Positions 47,634 to 60,979 of a DNA stretch of 64,000 bases are shown here, piece after piece (the first letter of the stretch is position 1; each line of letters begins with the position of its first letter). Below the pieces are notes generated by a model, which was not told where the DNA came from, made no database searches, and saw nothing but the letters and a program-made list of their open reading frames with translations. The stretch spans positions 7,715,267 through 7,779,266 of the forward strand of contig JAPTHN010000015.1 in NCBI GenBank assembly GCA_026936325.1, written 5' to 3'. The translations under genes were made by a program, and so were the position numbers. The DNA comes from Platynereis dumerilii (taxonomy: Eukaryota > Annelida > Polychaeta > Phyllodocida > Nereididae).

Positions 47634-48753
47634 GATTTTGCGATGATTACAAAATAATTGAAGTAGAGACAAAACATTACCTGAACTGATAAAGTTAAGA
47701 AGTCACCTATTAAATGGGTACAATGATGAGCATCAACATGAGACAATGTACAATTATACACCCATTCCCAGATTTGAATCAAAATTTCACAGAAGACGAC
47801 TGACTGCAAATTCTTGTTGTCTTCAGTGGTTACCAGAGCTTTTAAGTATTCATCAAAACAATGATCCTGTGATCTAATTTTATCCTGAATCAGGATAAAT
47901 CCCATTAATAACAGGTTAAATATGTGAAGGAATGTACTCATTTACACTTCTCACCATATTGTCTTTTAACATTGACTCCGAGGACCGATCGTATCTGCAA
48001 TAGCAGGTAGACCATCTTTGGTTTGCAAGAGGGGACTAACAATACTGTAGACACTCAGAAATTGTATGATTTACAGTTAAATTTTACTGTGTATTGCAGC
48101 TTTAATGCAGCTACCAAGTGTACAAGCCATCAGCAGGATACCGGGAGGCTGCCAGCAGGCTACCAGCAAGTTAGGACAACTTGCCTTATGTAGTCTGTAG
48201 CCAGGAGTCCAGTTGTTTATCTAAGGCATAATGACTCTGTATCCATACGTCACAGTGGAGTATTGAGCATGGCATTTCTCCTGTCATCTCCCAATGCCAT
48301 TACAGAAGACCTAAGTTGCCTCCCACTTAATGGAAGCAATATGATCTTTTGCAGAGGTCAGGCAGATGGCAGATGACACTCATTTATACTTACTACTCCC
48401 ATCAAGAAGAGATGGCATTTTTTGGTATCGACTCCTTATTTATAGCTTCCCTTTTGCCTTTTTTGTCCCTTGTTTTGTCTTTTCGAGGCATACTCTTAAT
48501 AGGAGAGGTTATAGGTTGCAGATGGTTTTCATTATCACAAATGAATATGTCATTATTTAATGTACGGATTTCTGTCAAAGGGAAATGATTGCATGTATGA
48601 TGAAGTCCTAACGAACTCTACGCACTCACAAAATAAAGTTAAGAAGTCACCCGTACATATCATATTGTGTGGATGTCAAAGAAATTTAGCCGAAAGAACC
48701 AATTGCAGTTTACGCAGAGAGTTTTTTCACTCATGAATACAGAAAACTCCATG

Positions 48754-48828
48754 GACTATAGGCCTAATGGTTGATGTACTGGCAGAAGAATCGATTGGCT
48801 TTTCAAGACATGGGTTCTACTCTTGCTA
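48754..48828 (+). mobile_element. Degenerate tRNA-like SINE head, unit 3
   Basis: The unit 3 copy of the segment at 19245-19320, with the same A-box-like TAGGCCTAATGG and GGGTTCTACTC words. Confidence 0.4.
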
Positions 48829-51800
48829 AAGATTGTAAATATAGTATCTGAAGTTCCATTCAGGGCAGATTTGGCTGACATTTGGCTGATTTCAAAGCAA
48901 CACTGGCTTGATACTTTAGTTTATATTGTTACAAGTTGCATGGATCAACCCAATTTTGTCCCAAATCTGTGTCAAACTTAAGCACTGCAAGAGTTAAAAG
49001 CAGTGCTCCGGTACGAAGAATTGATTTCACATGGAATTTCAACATCAATGATGTCACACAGTCCGCAGATAGTAATGCTGAGAAAATCATGTAAGATTTC
49101 AATTTTGAGCAAACAGATGGAAAGGATATACAATGTATGCAGAATCTCAGAAAATGTTGAAGGTCAGCAAACTGCAAAAGCAAGTCAGCTGATGATAATT
49201 CAGAGAAGCTCAGAAAACACTGGGGGTTCTTCATTTTGAACTTGCAGATGGATAAACAGAGGAGCTCAGAAAATCTGGAACGTTCTTGTCTTTGACACAA
49301 AGGTTCACCTAACATCTTTGCAGTTGAAGTAAAGATGCAATTGAAACTTGCTTAATCTTCTAAACGAGTCATATTCTCTTTAAATAAAGCAGTCTGCTAT
49401 ATCAAAATCATAACATAGCACAACCAAAGATGCCTCTTAATATAATTATTACAAAAAGAGTGGGGGAAAAAAACAAGACAGCCATAGAAGCCACACTAGC
49501 TTGGCTTTTCTTGAAACTTCATTAACACGTTAAATTTCCACAGTAGTAATTAATCTTTGTCAGTTATGGCTCGTGGAAAACTTAACTTGGCTTTCTGGTC
49601 TTTCTTTACAAGAATCACAAACATTAATCGAGCTTTTGTTGCCTTAGGTAACTTAATAAGGGTTGCAAGCTTGACTTGGGCTATTTTATGTTTTGACAAG
49701 GAGTTATCAATTTGATTGCCCATTTTTTGTTGATTTCCCCAGCAGCAAAAAGCGAGGTGATCTATTTTTGCAGATTGGAGCAGCCTTACATGCTGAAGAA
49801 TTCTTCTAATCAGATAATGACCTTTTGTATGACAGAAGAGCTGCTTTCTCAGATCTGCATGGTGAATCAAATGCCTCACCACTTGTGGATCTTTATCTCG
49901 CTTTTTTGTACACTGCCAGCCAAAAGTATGGAAACGTATGTAACAGTCTAGTCTTGGAGCATTTCAGAATGTAAATTAATTTTTTTAGAGGTTAAATCAT
50001 GATTGCGATAGTCATAGAAAGTGTCTAAATAAAGTCCGTTGAGACTGAATTAGAGGAAGTTGAATCAAAATTTTGATGTTTCGGCTGTATTCAGTGCAAA
50101 AAAGTGAATGTTCAACTCACACTACCAAGATATTGCCTTAATTGAAACTTGGTGCCTCTGTGTACTGATCATTTCATTTACAGCAATTTGTATTATCAAT
50201 AATCACACATTGTCAATTAGATTCGCTTGAGAGACAGAACCCTGAAAGTTATATAAGCAGCCTAAAGACAAGTAAAATTGCTTGCATCAGTTATCAGCAA
50301 TAGACAGCCGATAATTTGAATGTGTATTACTGACTGGTAAGTTTCAATCCTCCCCCACCTCATTGCTGTTTAGTCATCCTAAAAAGCTTACCAGGTGCAT
50401 AAATACAAGACAAAAAGCCCTAATCATCCATCCGTGCACCTACTTTAAAGAAGCAGGCTACAGACTTCTCCGGATTCTGGGGCATAATTTGTCACAATGA
50501 AATGGCCCAGTTGTGTCACTTAGGTATCAATAATGAGAGAACACATCTGCCATGTCCGGTGGCACAGTCATTACCATTAGTAGAAGAATGGAATGCTGTC
50601 AATGTTTTTCCCTCAATTATAATGATTAACTTAGACTTACTGTTCTCTTTATATCCCCATCATGGCAGTTTAAAAAATGCTGGGAAAAGAACAGATAGCA
50701 AGCTCTAAGGAGCTTGTAGAAGATGGTAAGCCTATTCACTATATATGTAGTGGGGAAACGGGGGAATTAAAAACAGACCTAAAATAGATTGCACTAATTC
50801 ATAAAAGAAGTCACAATATAAGTATAATTGGAAATCTGATACATGGTTATAAGAGCTAAGATTTTTATGTCTTAATTTCTCGGCATCTAGAGAGTAAATT
50901 TGGACAATGTAATTGACCAGACAATGTCTGATTTGGGGAAAATTAAGTCTGGACAGTGCAAAGTAATGCTTAGTGGGCTTCAATATATAATTTAAATTTA
51001 AATCTAATGAAAGAAACATGGTTTTGATGAACCATTGAAGGATACTTGCAGATTTGAAACCTAGCACTGCCCCTAGAATTGAATTATGTTTTAACCTGTC
51101 TCCTTGAAGATGTTGAAAGACACAAATTCTGAACCCAATACAGTTAATAACAGCCCTTTTCAGAGATAGAATAATTAACATTATCAATTTCACAGAGAAG
51201 TATACTGTATAAGCAAATGAAGCATCAAAATCAGGCAAAACCTAAAAAAACATGTTTTTCATACATGTAAGAAAGTGATTTTACTGTTATCTATGTATTT
51301 GAGACTTACTGCAACAAATAAATGTCAGTCAACTAACTTTAGGGGGCAATCATTGGAGAGAAAACCAGTAAAATGACCACAACACATAAATCATGAACAT
51401 GAGTACACCATGGTATACAACGGGCAGAAATAAACATTTTATATCCAACCTTTCAGCCTTTCCTTGGTTGTAACAGAATGTTTGTATGTAATGTTTAGAC
51501 AGCCCTGGGCCAGCAAGACTGTACCTTAGGGAAAAACAGTAGCGGACTGTCCAACAGAGTTAGCCAGGCATGATACACACTGACAGTGGGCAGTATGGGC
51601 CAGTCAAGGCAACCTCCAAGTCTCTATCATTCTTGCTTTGGCCACACTTTAAAACAGATTGCTTAGCTTCAACTATTCTAAATGTTGTTCAAAGATGCCC
51701 TATGTCTTGGAAGTATGTGTGTTGTCAATTCTATTTATCTACATATTCATTCATAGTTCTCATAAAACTCAGGATTGTATAAATGTCTGATTTGTCTTCA

Positions 51801-53774
51801 TGTCCTTTTGGCTCCCTTGTCTCTTCATTTGTAAACTACAACAATTACAAACAATTTCTGTCAAATTAATATTTTTGCTCTGATTTCGAAAATATGGAAC
51901 AGATTTATAAAATAGTCAGCCATTTTTCTTTCTGTTTAATTGGGCATTACAAATCCTCCAGAAATAAAGAAAAGATGTGATATTCCAAATGATTCTCTTC
52001 TTGTGAGAAAGAGAAAAACTTGAGCTTGAATTGTGCAAAACCTTTTGATTCCTTTTTCACATCTGTGAGTAGGCCTACTTTCTTTTCGATTTTTTTTACA
52101 AAAACTCTTGGGAGAGGTTGACAGCCTTCAAATGCCCATAGAAGATAGGGATTAGACAAGGTGTTTGTCACAGGGTGCTTATAGCTAGATGACAGGGAAA
52201 TGTGTCTTTTGGAGTCAAAGGGCACTTGCTGAAGGAGTTTAATCGAGAAGATACAATAGCACAGAGAAAGCTTCATCAGGAGGCCCTTTCCTTAGATGAC
52301 ACCTCTACGAAGAGACTATGTTGTAAGGTCCTGCTGAAGTGGAGATCTTTCTCTGAGATCAGGGTCTTTTTCTCTTTTTTCTCCCTTGTTGGTTATTCTT
52401 GGTTCTTTGTGGGTCTGTCTGCTCTTTTTGGTTCTTTCTGGTTCATTTTGTAGAGTTGTTCTGACCCTGCTATCTGCTATGCTCTCTTTTAAACTCCTAC
52501 TCTTGTCTATATATATATGGACAGAAGGTTGACAAGGGTTATTCGTGAAATGTGAATTATCTAGCTCTTTATAACCTCATTTGCTCTCCCTGGATGTTCT
52601 GCAAAATCATTTGACACTTTATTTTTAAAATTGTAAACATATATCAATGGTTAAAAAGGCTTGTATCTTTGCTGCAATGTCTTCTTCTTCTACAATTATG
52701 ATTCTTTATCAATCTTCAAGATGACTCTCTCAAAATCTGACACAAACAGCATGGTTTCTTCAACTTCTGACTGTCTCTTGCAATTTACAAAATGACTTAT
52801 TATACTGTCCGCTTCTCACTCTTTCTCCAAAAGAGTGTTGCAAACTCAGTCTGACTGTCTCCAAAAGCCTTCCAACAGACTGTTGCAGACTCATTTTGAC
52901 TCTCTCTAAAAGCCTCTGATAGAATCATTCGTATTTTGATGTCTTCTGTCGGACTCTGTTGTACGCTCCAGACTCCAACTAAATATTTTTTGGATTCAAA
53001 ACCACAACACCCAGTGAGAGTGTTAGGAAGTCTCTCAATATGTTGACTCTATTGGCTGAATGGCAAAATACACTTTAGAGCATTAGCTGACGTCACTTTG
53101 GAACCCAAGAGCCATTGCCTTGATTTAAAAAGGTCAGTTGGTGACTATTGATGTCCGCGGATTGGAACAACAACACAAAGTAGTCTCAGCGAAGTTCTCA
53201 GTTGTAAAATTTAGAATTCTGTTGCTGTATTAGGCGGATGGCTATCTGGCAATTATTTGCCAACATTTCTTCGAGAAGCTCTTCATTTAGCATCACTTCA
53301 GAATTAGTGATTAAGAGAATATTCATCTTCAATATAGGACTATAGTAACTGTTACTTTGTTTTATTCCTAATGAATATCAAGGAGTCTGTGGAATACGAA
53401 CCAAGTTCTGATATTGTTGCTGTCAAGAGTTGAATGACCGGCTCTTTAATGTGCAACTAGGGGAGTCCTCAACAGATTGAACTCCATATTTAAATTATAT
53501 ACCAATGCATAGACACCGATTCAAAGGACCGCCAATGTGCCATCTATCTGTAAGAAGTTTCGCAGCAAGCCTATACCCAGAGACAACAGCCTGGCATATG
53601 ATATAAAGCGCTCTATATTCTGTCTGGCTTTGTATTTGCGATGGAATATCTTAGATTCCTGCGGCACCGCGTCTTTATGAGATCATTCCTGGGCGCAATA
53701 GAAAAACAATGAGCATTCATCAGGAAGATGACAACGTATGATAGATAGCGTATTTGATTGCCTATGAATCTTTA

Positions 53775-54008
53775 TTAATCCATGGTAGATGCGTGAGGCC
53801 GATCAGGGTGCCATGGCGATAAGGTCGCCTCGTATCTCCCATCTATTGATGCAGAAGTAAACTCTGACACCACCTTGATGACATGATGGTTAGATGTCAT
53901 ACTAAGAATCTCACAAGCTACTGAGAAAGGACTTCTTATTCTCATGCTGCAATAATATTTCACTTCTTTCATGGCTGCCTGCTGTGATAACAAGTCACTG
54001 ATCATCAT
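53775..54008 (-). other. Candidate 3'-terminal exon, unit 4
   Basis: The unit 4 copy of the 77-codon frame, with two silent differences (Tyr, Ser) and M/I and A/M replacements against unit 3. AATAAA overlaps the stop as in the others. Confidence 0.25.
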
Positions 54009-55633
54009 CGCATGTCACACAGCAACAAAAAGTCAGGACTCAAAGCAATTTGCCTACAAAACATGAATTGGGCTGCTCTTTATTGCTCCTGTTTGTTTAC
54101 AGCAATTTGTAAAATCATCAAGCAATTTTCTTGCAATCTGATACCTCAATTTAATGCTTGAAAGTGTGCCATCAAATTGTATCAATTCAGGAGGCCACCC
54201 AGTGATTCGATGTTTAGTTTTATGAGTCAATTTCCAAACTATCATGGCCCCTGTTTTGAAAGCAATTGCTGTACATGTGATCAAACTGTAAAGTTTCTGC
54301 TGTAATAGCTGCATGTGATATGCATGACCAAATCAATTATGAGTTACAGCAACATTGCATCCAAAGTGTCTCCCGTTTTAAAGAGTTGGACTCTAGAATA
54401 TATTATATATTATATGTGTTTTCATAGACAAATATCTTGCCTCTAAATAGCCCACACCGGTACTGATGGCGCGTAAAACACAAACTCACTCACTCACTCA
54501 TTTGTGGACAAATATTTCCTTTTACCATACCATCGGGATAAAAATAGGCAACCCCATGCAGACAGAAATGCAATATTACAAATGTTTCTTTTACATTTTC
54601 CAGATTTTGCTTGATTGATGTCTAACGAAGTTTGAACCATCGCTCGCTTTGTTACCACTTATATGGTTGCAGATTACTGTGATTCTCAATAAACCAGTCT
54701 CTGATTAGTTTAAGCTCTGACCATCATAAACAATATCAATAGGCTTCTGGTAAGGTGTCTTGCAACAATTTTCCATGCAGCACTTCATTGATTTTACTAT
54801 TTCACTTCCATGGATTTCTTTATTTTACCACCGCCAGTATTTACAGTGTACAGGAGCACAATGATACAACAGCTTGACTGAAATGGCTGTAGGCTACAAT
54901 CAAAGGAGGATAATGGTCCAAATAAACCAACATTGGAGCTGCAATACAGCAGTATAATACAACAGTATCAGATAGTTGAGCAGTAATGTTCAACTTGTCT
55001 GGCAATGGAGTAGCTCACAATGAACCTTGGGATCCTTGGGCACTGGTGTCAATGACAGACAGAGTTGCAAGCCTGAGGTTAAAGCATTTAGAAAAAACAT
55101 GTCACAAGGCCAAAGCTGTTTAAGACTCAACTAAGTAAGTTTGGACATTTCCTTGAAAGAGAGTTGACTCATTTCCGTTCGGAAGCGTTTAATTTTGTTG
55201 TAATTGGCTCTCATATAAGAATAAAAGATACAAAGAAAACGAAAAGAGCACTTCATGAGGTCCCTTACCCAGACTGCAATGAATGTAACATACTGTGTAT
55301 ACTTGAGGTCACCAAGACTTTGACAATAACACAAGGAGATGACTTCAAGAAACCTCCCAGACTGTTCTGTGTATGAATGGTTTGAAGTATTTTATAACAA
55401 TAGCTCCATATATCTAACAAGGAAGCTGAAGAAGAGGGGAAAACAAGTTTCAGAATCCAGAAAGAAGCTCATCTACAGCCCACACAATGTGAACATAAAA
55501 TCAAAGCAAAAAGGGAAGAGCCTAGACACTTTGTAACATAAAGATTGATAGAGAACTTTTTCTTTTTTGCTCTACAGCAGTTGCTACATAAACCAGTGAG
55601 ATGAAAGACTGTCACATCCCAATGTTACATGTA

Positions 55634-56607
55634 CAGTGGTCCCTGCCAGGAACGACCTCCTAATATGCGACCATACCCCCATATCCGACCATAGACCTTC
55701 TGTATTAACGTTTTTCTTCATAAATACCACCCCAATAAGCGACCAACCTGCCTAAAGCGACCAGCGACCACTTCTTTGGTGGAATTTGGCCAATTTCATC
55801 CTTTTAAACGACCACAAGTAGTCCAAAACGACCAGGAATCATTGTAAATTCATCAAGAAGCTACGATTGTATGTTTACATTTTGTGCCAGTGTGCACCCA
55901 TTTCCGCTAGAGGGCAGCTATGAGGGCCAGTTTTTGACACTAGCGCCACCACCAATATCATGTTAAAAGTTGAAAAAGTGGTCAAATTGGACAGTTTTGG
56001 TCGCATAGAGATCGTTTTGGTCTTATTTTAAAGAATTCAAGAAGTTCCATATCGTACACACACTGTCTCATTGACCCCATGCTTACTTACACTATCAAAT
56101 CCAAAATGAACACTGACAACTTAAGAAATTCTACATGGGCATAAACCACTAAATGTATTCAAATAATTTGTCAAATTATTGTGTATTTTAAGTACTGCAA
56201 TTGTGGCCTACATTCAATGTAAAACTTACACAATATTTCTTAAGGTCCATATTATTATATGGATGCTTTGATTAGGCTATTTGTTAGTTGATTTTTTTTT
56301 CACCTATGAGTCACTAGCTAACTTACAGAACACTCTTCTGCAGAAATGCTTGTTTTTATTTAAAATATTTTCTGAATCGTTTCCACAAGGCCAAATACTT
56401 AATCTTATAAATACTGCAATTTAATGCAGTATAATAATGGCCCAAATGAAGAAATGAAATTCATTCAGACAATACATTTCCATCCATAATTAATCTTAAT
56501 TCATTTTGACTCATGACAAATGAACGTACCCCCACGAGAGACCGTACCCCCACGAGAGACCGCTTGACTCCTGCAGAAGGGGCGGTCTTATAACGCAGGG
56601 ACCACTG
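55634..56607. mobile_element. pogo/Tigger-like non-autonomous element (974 bp)
   Basis: Ends CAGTGGTCCCTGC and GCAGGGACCACTG are perfect inverted repeats, inserted at TA (55632-55633, 56608-56609). The empty site TACATGTAGTGGAATAAG is seen in unit 3 (47033-47050). Repeated CGACC words near the left end and TATAACGC near the right are typical of pogo/Tigger-derived elements. An 18-bp unit (CGTACCCCCACGAGAGAC) is duplicated in tandem near 56525-56560. No transposase is present. It is specific to unit 4, hence younger than the array. Confidence 0.9.
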
Positions 56608-58264
56608 TAGTGGAATAAGAAACCTGTTTATTTCTGGCTGATGTTTTGTGGAATGGCTCCTATGAAGACACGATTCTGCCAAACTGGCCCTTCCTCTATC
56701 GGATATCTTCCACAACATGTCCAGCGATGTTGGAATGGTCATAGCTCTCTGATGGCTTGGCTGGAGACCACCTACTTCACTGTAAAACAGTCGCTGAAAC
56801 TTGACAGTCACTGCAAAAAGTCTTCTCCAAGTGGCATAGTTGTTGCATGATGATCCATATTTGTCAATATTTGCATTCATGTTCATGGACATTCTAAGAT
56901 TCCAATAAGTGCTGGTTAAAAATAATAATATATTACGATGAAAAATACATTGTTTATGAAGAGCAGAATTAATATAATTTCGAACAAGCAGGATTGGGGA
57001 TACTTTTCTCAGACCAAATGAAAACTTACCGAGACAATCATATGAGTGATATGACCATTATTGTATCAGCTACAAGGACAAGGTCACAGATGGCGGGCCC
57101 AAGGTCACCTAGTGACAAAATAAAGGGCAACTGATGGAGAAAACCACATTCTCTGTGAGTTATATTATGGATCTGTATGGTTTTGTGTGAAAAATGAACA
57201 AAGTATAGATATTAAAAAAATAATAATAAATGAACAAAACTTATCCAGAACTGCAATGAACCCTATATGCACAAAGAGCAGCGTCAATGTCATTTTGAGT
57301 ACACCCAATGTCACCCATACTCAAATGAGAATTGAACTTTCAGGTTCACAGAAGACAGCTGATTGTGTTTCGTGTTTCCATCAATGGTTATCAATACTTT
57401 TAAGTTTTCATTGAACAGTGGACCATGATCCAGTGACAAATGTCACCTTTCATCTGAAAATATATATTAAAAGGCTATATTTAAACATGTTTACATGTAC
57501 TGAATGCTGCTACCTGTAATATTTTTTAACATTGACTCTAAGGAGTTGCCTTTAGTCTTTCAGAAATTGTATGCATTACTGGTCAATTTTACTGTGTATT
57601 GCAGCCTTAATGCAGCTACCAAGTGTACAAGCCATCAGCAGGATACCAGCAGTCTACCAGCAGGCTACCAGCAAGTTAGGACAACTTGTCTTATGTAGTC
57701 TGTAGCCAGGAGTCCAGTTGTTTATCTAAGGAATAATGACCCTGTATCCATATGTCACAGTAGAGTATTGAGCATGGCATTTCTCCTGTCATCTCCCAAT
57801 GCCATTACAGAAGACCTCAGTTGCTTCCCACTTAATGGAAGCAATATGATATTTTGCGGAGGTCAGGCTGATGGCAGATGACACTCATTTATACTTAATA
57901 CTCCCATCAAGACGAGATGGCATTTTTTGGTATCGACTCCTTATTTATAGCTTCCCTTTTGCCTTTTTTGTCCCTTGTTTTGTCTTTTGGGGCATACGGT
58001 TAATAGGAGGGGTAATAAGTTGCAGATGATTCATTATTGCAAATGAATACGTCATTATTTAATGTATGGATTTCTGTCCGAGGGACATAACTGCATGTAT
58101 GATGAGGTCCAAACGAACTCTCCGCATTCACAAAAGTAAGTTTAGTAGTCACACATACTTATCATATTCTGTGGATGTCAAAGAAATTTAGCTGAAAGAA
58201 ACAATTGCAGTTCACACAGAGAGTTTTTTCTGTAATCCTATGCATGAACACATGCAGAATACTC

Positions 58265-58334
58265 CATGGACTAATGGTTGATGTGCTGGCAAGCGAATCC
58301 ACTGGCTTTTCACAACCCGGATTCTAATCTTGCG
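58265..58334 (+). mobile_element. Degenerate tRNA-like SINE head, unit 4
   Basis: The third copy of the tRNA-like segment. Here the B-box side reads CCGGATTCTAATCTT, closer to a canonical B-box than in units 1 and 3. Confidence 0.4.
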
Positions 58335-58890
58335 CTGAATGGTCCAAGCCAATTGGACATAACCAAAAATGGAAGATTGTTCATAAAGTATCTAAAGTTC
58401 AATTCTGGGGCGATTTGGCTGATATTTGGCTGGTGTCGAAGCAACTCTGGCTTGATGTTTTAGCTTATACTGTTACAAGTTGCATGGATCAGCCAATTTT
58501 GTCCCAAATCTGTGCCAAATTTAAGCACTCCGAGAGCCAAAGGCGGCTTTGCTGCAGGTTTCTATGCCGCTGTCACTTCATTCTTTAACCAAATAAATAT
58601 GTGAGCCCAATCTTAACAAAAGCTTCCAGTTAATATATCAATTGGCTTGGCTGCTTAATTCCTTAGGTAAGCAGCTGAAGCTTATAATGTTTAAACAATG
58701 CCTTGATTTATCGCCAGGAATTATGTCAATAACTTTATAATGGATAGCGAAAAAGAATAGAGCGCAGCGAAAAAACAATGGCAGATGATTAAAACCAAGC
58801 GCAATTAGGCTGCGGAATCTTATTTTGTTTCGGCAAACTGAGATTTCCAGTGTAGAGGGATGATATTTCTGCCCCACTGTCAGCGGAATA

Positions 58891-59130
58891 TTGGGAATAA
58901 AGATTATTATAAAATGTACGGCACTCCTGGGTGGGGCGAAGAATTGGTTCAGTCTGCAGCTGAAAGGATCGATATTACACAGGCATGATTTCTGTAATGA
59001 TACTCTTTTAAGGAACTCCTGCCAGGCTTATTCTATATGGTTCTATATGATTCAGTGGGATAGAGAACTGGTGTTGGGGATGGTGAATGGGGTGCCACAG
59101 GGAAGTGTTGCTTCTACAAAAATAATGTGA
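58891..59130 (+). other. Possible LINE reverse-transcriptase scrap
   Basis: A 79-codon frame containing NGVPQGSV, identical to the start of the GVPQGSVLGP block of non-LTR reverse transcriptases. The residues after it (ASTKIM) do not continue the block, and upstream there is no clear match. It is either a very degraded LINE fragment or a coincidence. Confidence 0.25.
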
Positions 59131-59422
59131 CATTTTGTTACGATGCGGTTGAAAAATCCAAGGACCTATACAAGAAAGATTGACTTGAATGTAAAGAAAA
59201 GTGTTCTCTGGTGACTTTTCATTTTTTTCATGGACTACCATATTTTGAAATTATCCTCTTGATTGAAAGTCAGATCAGTTGACTTTGTTGATCACAATCG
59301 ACTCTTCTATTGAGACACAAAAAAGATATTGTTTAGAATATTATAAATCCAGCAAAATTGGTACGGCAACGTAATTGGCCACATGGTGTGTACAGTGGGA
59401 TGCAGTCTTGACGAGTCCAAAA

Positions 59423-59426
<4 letters not shown>

Positions 59427-59454
<28 letters not shown>
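59427..59454. repeat. (TA)n microsatellite
   Basis: 14 perfect TA units. Confidence 0.97.
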
Positions 59455-59457
<3 letters not shown>

Positions 59458-59914
59458 TGGGACATAAAATGACAGTAATTAGTCAGTCTGGTGAGGCTTA
59501 ACCCAGTCAAATAAGAAGATTACAGGCTGCATTCGTATTAGTTAGACACCGATTTGGAGGGTTCTAATATGCATTTTTGCTCTGTCAAAAATGCATGTCA
59601 GAACGCATCAATGAGGTGTCTTAACTGATTTAGACATCATACGCTTCTTATATCATACATTTTAACTTAAATTTTTTGTAAAATAAACAACAATTTGGTT
59701 GTTTGTTTTGCAGTGGTAATCCTTAGCAGGACGCTAACTTGCAAAATTGTCTGTTAGATTCAGGCTTTTCCAATGGTGTCTTGGTGATCTAAAAACACTT
59801 AGACAAAGTTCTCGGACACACAACAAACATAATTTATGTCACCAATCACTAACTATGAACGCCAAGAATTGGGCTCAGACACCAGCACTTACCACTTACC
59901 ATACCCATCTGCAC

Positions 59915-59975
59915 ATCTGTCTATCTGTCTATCTATCTGTCTATCTATCTGTCTATCTATCTATCTATCTATCTC

Positions 59976-60007
<32 letters not shown>

Positions 60008-60034
60008 CCTATCTACCAATCTATCTGTCTATAG

Positions 60035-60068
<34 letters not shown>

Positions 60069-60084
60069 AAATCTATCTATCTAT
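59915..60084. repeat. (TCTA)n microsatellite with TCTG variants
   Basis: A long TCTA run with interspersed TCTG, and TCTACC and AATC interruptions. Two overlapping plus frames (59747-60034, 59836-60162) read Leu/Ser/Ile/Tyr repeats from it and are not genes. Confidence 0.97.
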
Positions 60085-60901
60085 GCTGATGTGAGGTTGC
60101 TCTTGGTTTCAGCTTGGACTCTGCTGCACAGTGCACATGTAATCTTAGAAGCTCTTGCTTGACTTATCAACTATACAGTCAGTGACTCTGAGCTAAAGCT
60201 GTGCAAATTTCAGCTCGAATATTCTCCTTAAAGGGGTCTGTGATGTATATGAGGCAAGATTCGGTGTGAGCTTATGCTCCTGCCTCTTTGCATGGCCAGT
60301 TGGAGCTGATTTTCTAGTGAACTTGCTTTCTATAGGAGACTAATCCTTCTCTTATGAGTGCATCCTAAGCACTATGGTTTCTGGGGAAGTATATGTGTTT
60401 AGTGGGACTCTGGAACCAGACAATAAAGATTCAGTCAGAACTCTGGAGATTTGGCAGTATTTTTGACTAAGGAGTCTTCCAATTGGTCAAATTCAGTTGC
60501 TGTCCTTAGACTTTTAGGCTCGATTTCACCAACCTAGTTTATTTTTGTAGGGACCATCTCAGATCTGTGTTATAAGCTCCAAATGAGGAAAGATTTGACA
60601 GTGGAGGTCCCTAACTAAAGGGGCAAAAATAATCAGCCAAGTGCTACTTGTCATCAATTTATGTGTACTGCATTGGTGGAGCTTCTTGAGTTTCTGGAGG
60701 GGGCCACTAGGAAGTTGGCCTTGCAGATATACTTTCCCTATAGCAGGAGTACCCTCCAAATTTACCTCCAATATTAGGAGGATACTCATGCTACAGCAAA
60801 GGTAACTGTGACTACAATTTACAAATCAAGTATATATTTGCCCCTCTTTATGCTCAGTAGCTCCTTCACTGCATGACCTTGGGAGCTGTCATGGTTGAGT
60901 G
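60085..60901. other. Unique stretch, nothing recognised
   Basis: No convincing frame. The 76-codon minus frame at 60559-60789 is unlike known proteins. Confidence 0.35.
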
Positions 60902-60979
60902 ATTGGGGACCATATCCAAAGCACACCTGGAGCATAATACATTGGGGACCATATCCAAAGCACACCTGGAGCATAATAT
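60902..60979. repeat. 39-bp tandem duplication
   Basis: ATTGGGGACCATATCCAAAG and the following 19 bp occur twice in succession (60902-60940, 60941-60979), identical by eye. Confidence 0.95.

Larger units (their letters stand above)
39734..50236 (+). repeat. Tandem unit 3 (10.5 kb), most complete
   Basis: Contains every landmark, both inverted-repeat arms, the short-ORF segment and a partial N block (about 49000-49990), with no large foreign insertion. It is the best reference for the ancestral unit. The junction to unit 4 is at the GAGACAGAACCCTGAAAG word. Confidence 0.9.
50237..58535 (+). repeat. Tandem unit 4, with internal deletion
   Basis: Homology to unit 3 runs to about 58535, where unit 3 enters block N. 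A deletion of about 2 kb joins GTAATTGGCTCT (55200-55211) to ATAAGAATAAAAGATAC, removing the TATA/short-ORF segment and the TGACCT cluster (equivalent to 15098-17045). It carries the 974-bp pogo-like insertion. It is the last unit, and unique DNA follows. Confidence 0.9.

Noticed and set aside
59747-60162. Overlapping 95- and 108-codon Leu/Ser/Ile/Tyr frames
   Set aside because: Translations of the TCTA microsatellite.
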